58,103 nt of DNA from JABMPO01 sp964539785 (lineage in GTDB: Bacteria; Fidelibacterota; Marinisomatia; Marinisomatales; TCS56). The notes under the pieces were generated by a model. It was given only the letters and a program-made list of their open reading frames with translations. It was not told the origin of the DNA and did not search any database. Positions 55,963 through 58,103 of this stretch are shown here, in pieces. The position numbers were made by a program, and so were the translations under genes. Numbering within the stretch: the stretch's first letter is position 1; each line of letters starts with the position of its first letter. The stretch is from assembly GCA_964539785.1 (NCBI GenBank), contig CAZIJQ010000008.1:1-58103 (forward strand), in the 5' to 3' direction.

Positions 55963-56134
55963 TCCCGTTTTAGACTGCATTTCATAGACCGCGTTTTATT
56001 ACGGTGGAGGCCTCCCGAAAACAGCAAACTTCCTTTACCCCGATTGCTCAGGGAAGGCCTGTTTTTTGTGTTCGAAGTTCAGCTTCCTAGACATATTGAT
56101 TGTAGATCTTGAAATAGCGTTGCCTAAAACGGGA
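55963..56134 (-). ncRNA. ssrS: Structured small RNA, candidate 6S RNA
   Basis: About 172 nt. The 5' CCCGTTTTAG (minus strand) pairs with the 3' CTAAAACGGG (10 bp). The closing stem continues with TATTTCA/TGAAATG and AGATC/GGTCT. An asymmetric central bubble (about 45 and 18 nt) follows, then an apical stem GGCCTTCCC/GGGAGGCC with a second helix AGCAA/TTGCT. Long closing stem, open bubble and apical stem are the plan of 6S RNA, which mimics an open promoter and binds RNA polymerase. GGCC-TCCCTGAGC resembles a stretch of E. coli 6S, though its place in the fold differs. A strong terminator follows directly. Other structured RNAs are possible. Confidence 0.48.
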
Positions 56135-56152
56135 AGTGTCAAAAAGCTTTCA

Positions 56153-56160
56153 CAAATATA
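56153..56160 (-). promoter_or_regulatory. Possible promoter box of the 6S-like RNA (minus strand)
   Basis: The minus strand reads TATATTTG, an exact match to the TAnnTTTG -7 box of Bacteroidetes-type promoters, about 20 nt upstream of the closing stem. No clear -33 partner was found. From here to 56332 the sequence holds nothing else recognisable. Confidence 0.3.
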
Positions 56161-56332
56161 TAGGTTGACCCTAACGTGATGCAATTAAAACCGGATTTTC
56201 TGCTGATTTTTTCTCTGCTTTAGTAACCGATTAAGTCTATTACTTTTGATCTTATTATTGTCAGCCTAGAGATTTTTTCTCTATCCAAAGTAGATACAAG
56301 AACCGCGCCAATCGCGTCACTGGTAAATAGTT

Positions 56333-57838
56333 CTAATCGGTTTGGAGTTTTCTACCTTCCAGAGAGTCCACTACAGCCGCACCAACGGCATCGCCCCACA
56401 CGTTTACGGTCGTGCGACAACGATCTAAAAACCAATCAATTACCAAAATAAGCGATATACCTTCAATCGGTAGATTTACCGCCTGCAATACTATCACCAT
56501 TGTTACCAAGCCGGCTTCCGGGATACCAGCCGCGCCAATGGCAGCAAGAGTTGCAGTGAGAAAAATTACCACCATCTGGACCGAACTCAGGTCAATACCA
56601 TAGATCTGGGCGATGAATATCGCCGCAACCGCTTCGTACAAGGCGGTACCATCCATGTTTATTGTGGCACCCAGTGGTAATACAAAACTAGCCGTCCGCT
56701 TAGAAACGCCACTGCCACTGGTCACGCATTCCATCGTTAGGGGAATGGTAGCCGCGCTGGATGCGGTTGAGAAAGCGGTAGTCAGAGCCGGAGCAGTATT
56801 TAAGGTATAGCGCCGGACATTTTGCTGACCGAAAAAGCGTAAAATCAATGGGAGTACAACCATCCCATGAATTGATAAGCCGATAATAACCGTAGCGGCA
56901 TATTTCCCCAGCCGAATTAATTCGGGTCCGAAGCCGCTGAAACCGCCGGCATCACCCAATCGCCCGGCGATTAGTGCACCGATACCCACCGGAGCGGTCA
57001 GCATCAGGAGATGGACAATTTTCATTATGGCCTCATTGAGACCCACAAATACTTTGATAACCGGCTCACCGGTTTTACCAAGTGTGGTCAATACACCGCC
57101 TAACAATAATGAGAATATTATCAATGGTAACACGTCATTATTGGCCATGGCATTAAATAAATTGCGTGGAATTAATCCAACCACTACGTTGCGTAAGACC
57201 GCTCCCACCGAACGGGATTTCCCTTTTACTTTTTCTACAATTGCCAGGTCGATCCGTAAACCCTGGCCGACGGCGCTCGGTTGGATTTGCTCACCAGCGG
57301 GATTTTCCCATCGTTTTACGGTAATGCGCGGTAAATCGGTTCTGGTGATTTGTTCCACCACCCCGCGAATATTTTCCTGGTCGGAAAGAATTACCATATA
57401 GCGCTCATCGTAGCTACGTCCTGAACCGGGTGAACCTAAAATGATAGTGTTTCCTTCAACTTGATATGACATATCCGCCATTAGTTCACCACCCCGCAGA
57501 GCAATCCGTTCCTCTTCCGTGTCGGCCCGGCCCGGTTGTACCAGATTAACCAGAGTGATTCCCACAATGACCGACAGGGCGGTAGTGGTCATATAATAAA
57601 TAATTGTTTTACTGCCGACCCCGCCTACGCGGCGAATATCTCCCAGGCGGCTGATCCCGACAGTCATGGAAGCCATTATCAATGGCACCACCAGCATCAA
57701 CAAGGCGCGAATGAATAATTCACCGATAAATTTGATACCTAAACCACCGGCGGGCCAAAAACCTCCGAATAATACACCACAGACAATACCGATTACTATG
57801 CCGAATAATAATTTGTTTGAACTTGTTGGACGATTAAT
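56333..57838 (-). CDS. Dicarboxylate/amino-acid:cation symporter (DAACS family) with non-canonical start
   Basis: About 501 residues from ATT 57838. The canonical reading (TTG 57703) would give 456 residues and cut off the first transmembrane helix, which is present upstream in the same frame (LLFGIVIGIVCGVLFGGFW). AGGAG lies 7 nt before ATT (4 nt before ATC 57841). The frame stays open upstream to a TAG, with one CTG but no ATG, GTG or TTG. Family motifs are FSTASSAATIPLTMEC (hairpin HP1), PLGATINMDGTALYEAVAAIF and GIPEAGLVTMVIVL (HP2). It takes up glutamate, aspartate or C4-dicarboxylates with Na+ or H+. A roughly 130-residue extra beta-rich insert after TM2 (about 105-225) is longer than usual. 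Confidence 0.9.
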   Translation of the reverse strand: MNRPTSSNKLLFGIVIGIVCGVLFGGFWPAGGLGIKFIGELFIRALLMLVVPLIMASMTVGISRLGDIRRVGGVGSKTIIYYMTTTALSVIVGITLVNLVQPGRADTEEERIALRGGELMADMSYQVEGNTIILGSPGSGRSYDERYMVILSDQENIRGVVEQITRTDLPRITVKRWENPAGEQIQPSAVGQGLRIDLAIVEKVKGKSRSVGAVLRNVVVGLIPRNLFNAMANNDVLPLIIFSLLLGGVLTTLGKTGEPVIKVFVGLNEAIMKIVHLLMLTAPVGIGALIAGRLGDAGGFSGFGPELIRLGKYAATVIIGLSIHGMVVLPLILRFFGQQNVRRYTLNTAPALTTAFSTASSAATIPLTMECVTSGSGVSKRTASFVLPLGATINMDGTALYEAVAAIFIAQIYGIDLSSVQMVVIFLTATLAAIGAAGIPEAGLVTMVIVLQAVNLPIEGISLILVIDWFLDRCRTTVNVWGDAVGAAVVDSLEGRKLQTD

Positions 57839-57845
57839 GATGCTA

Positions 57846-57852
57846 CTCCTTT
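57846..57852 (-). promoter_or_regulatory. Shine-Dalgarno site before the ATT/ATC start of the symporter
   Basis: The minus strand reads AAAGGAG, with AGGAG at 57850-57846, 7 nt before ATT 57838. It is the strongest evidence in the window that initiation occurs at a non-ATG, non-GTG, non-TTG codon. Confidence 0.55.
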
Positions 57853-57854
57853 TT

Positions 57855-57919
57855 TTATCCGCCTTCTTCTTGATTCTTCGAGACTTCAGAGCGATATCAC
57901 CCTAAAGCAAGGCGGATAA
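57855..57919 (-). promoter_or_regulatory. 11-bp inverted repeat in the symporter leader
   Basis: TTATCCGCCTT and AAGGCGGATAA are perfect inverted copies at 57855-57865 and 57909-57919, 43 nt apart. In the minus-strand RNA they form a hairpin that ends 2 nt before AAAGGAG. Its position suggests translational or transcriptional control; no riboswitch class was recognised. Confidence 0.45.
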
Positions 57920-57961
57920 CCGCGGCGAAGCTCTAAGAGCGAAGACGGGTTGTGGATGGTA

Positions 57962-57981
57962 CTACGGGTGTCAACCCGTGG
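57962..57981. repeat. Palindrome related to the one over the hflX stop
   Basis: CTACGGGT and ACCCGTGG form an 8-bp stem (one G-T pair) with a GTCA loop. The shared ACGGGT...ACCCGTGG core suggests a short dispersed palindromic element flanking the 6S-like RNA and symporter block. Confidence 0.35.
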
Positions 57982-58027
57982 AAATCCATTTACCAGTGAT
58001 CGAATTTAATTATTACGGGCTGAAATT

Positions 58028-58083
58028 GTAATTAGTAATTAGTGACATGTAATAAGTAATAAGTGATTAGTGAGATAAGTGAG
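58028..58083. repeat. Degenerate heptamer tandem array
   Basis: Units of about seven bases run GTAATTA, GTAATTA, GTGACAT, GTAATAA, GTAATAA, GTGATTA, then GTGAGATAA and GTGAG. A small TGGCC/GGCCA hairpin (58085-58097) follows. The array may continue past the window end. No gene is seen between 57920 and 58103. Confidence 0.6.
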
Positions 58084-58103
58084 TTGGCCTTCGGCCAGTG
58101 AGA

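Noticed and set aside
56009..56067. Plus-strand terminator for hflX (GGCCTCCC/GGGAAGGCC followed by six T)
   Set aside because: The same bases form the apical stem and an A-rich bubble of the minus-strand structured RNA, which explains more of the region. It may still help end hflX transcripts, so it is not ruled out.
57839..58103. Insertion-sequence end at the right edge
   Set aside because: Palindromes and repeats are present, but no transposase fragment or target duplication was seen.

Overview
The window looks like the chromosome of an uncultured, marine-type bacterium of the FCB superphylum, most like Candidatus Marinimicrobia or a neighbouring phylum. The clues are a very large secreted protein ending in a type IX secretion (T9SS) C-terminal signal with an NYPNPFNP motif, a PorX-type regulator and a PorY-type kinase, a BatA-type protein, exported proteins whose signal peptides end in Gln (SFGQ, SAQ, WAQ), and an AT-leaning composition. 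The phylum is inferred; only a search with the partial 23S rRNA would settle it. Almost everything reads on the plus strand.

Layout. 1-1075: end of an rRNA operon (partial 23S, then 5S, then a terminator). 1120-8450: an envelope-to-cAMP module (exported Fn3-like protein, FecR-domain protein, large beta-barrel protein, CHASE2-adenylate cyclase). 8459-16104: a CRP-like palindrome and a promoter, then a cohesin-like lipoprotein, an FGE-fold exported protein and a 1796-residue T9SS-exported modular protein. 16156-26950: porX heads a tight run of housekeeping genes (tsaE, tsaB, rimI, accD, surE, guaA, glmS), followed by a periplasmic-binding-fold protein and a YfiH-family protein. 27014-35445: uppP, a Na+/solute symporter, holA, an ECF sigma factor with a putative anti-sigma factor, a diguanylate cyclase, a TPR lipoprotein and a LolB-like lipoprotein. 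35465-46724: a glycan-assembly locus with four glycosyltransferases, two methyltransferases, a glucuronyl-C5-epimerase-like protein, a sulfotransferase, a flippase and a YfhO-type membrane protein. 46721-47893: the PorY-like kinase overlaps the last glycan gene. 47962-55891: yajC, def, fmt, rsmB, a PASTA protein, a polyprenol-kinase-like protein, a BatA-like protein and hflX. 55918-56160 (minus strand): a structured RNA with 6S-like architecture, its own terminator and a possible promoter. 56333-57838 (minus strand): a dicarboxylate/amino-acid symporter. The right end holds palindromes and a degenerate heptamer array.

How the parts may work together. The FecR/barrel/CHASE2 unit probably converts an envelope signal into cAMP, and the CRP-like site just downstream suggests that the secreted-protein operon is a target. 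PorX, PorY and an ECF sigma factor are the kinds of parts that control T9SS in Porphyromonas. T9SS cargo in that genus is anchored to a special LPS, and here the PorY-like gene is translationally coupled to a glycan locus whose epimerase-sulfotransferase pair predicts a sulfated, uronate-containing (glycosaminoglycan-like) surface polymer. That combination is the most novel feature of the window.

Three genes (the YfiH-family gene, the LolB-like gene and the minus-strand symporter) have family-consistent N-termini but no in-frame ATG, GTG or TTG there, which points to AUU/AUC-type initiation. No CRISPR array, prophage, transposase or tRNA was seen.
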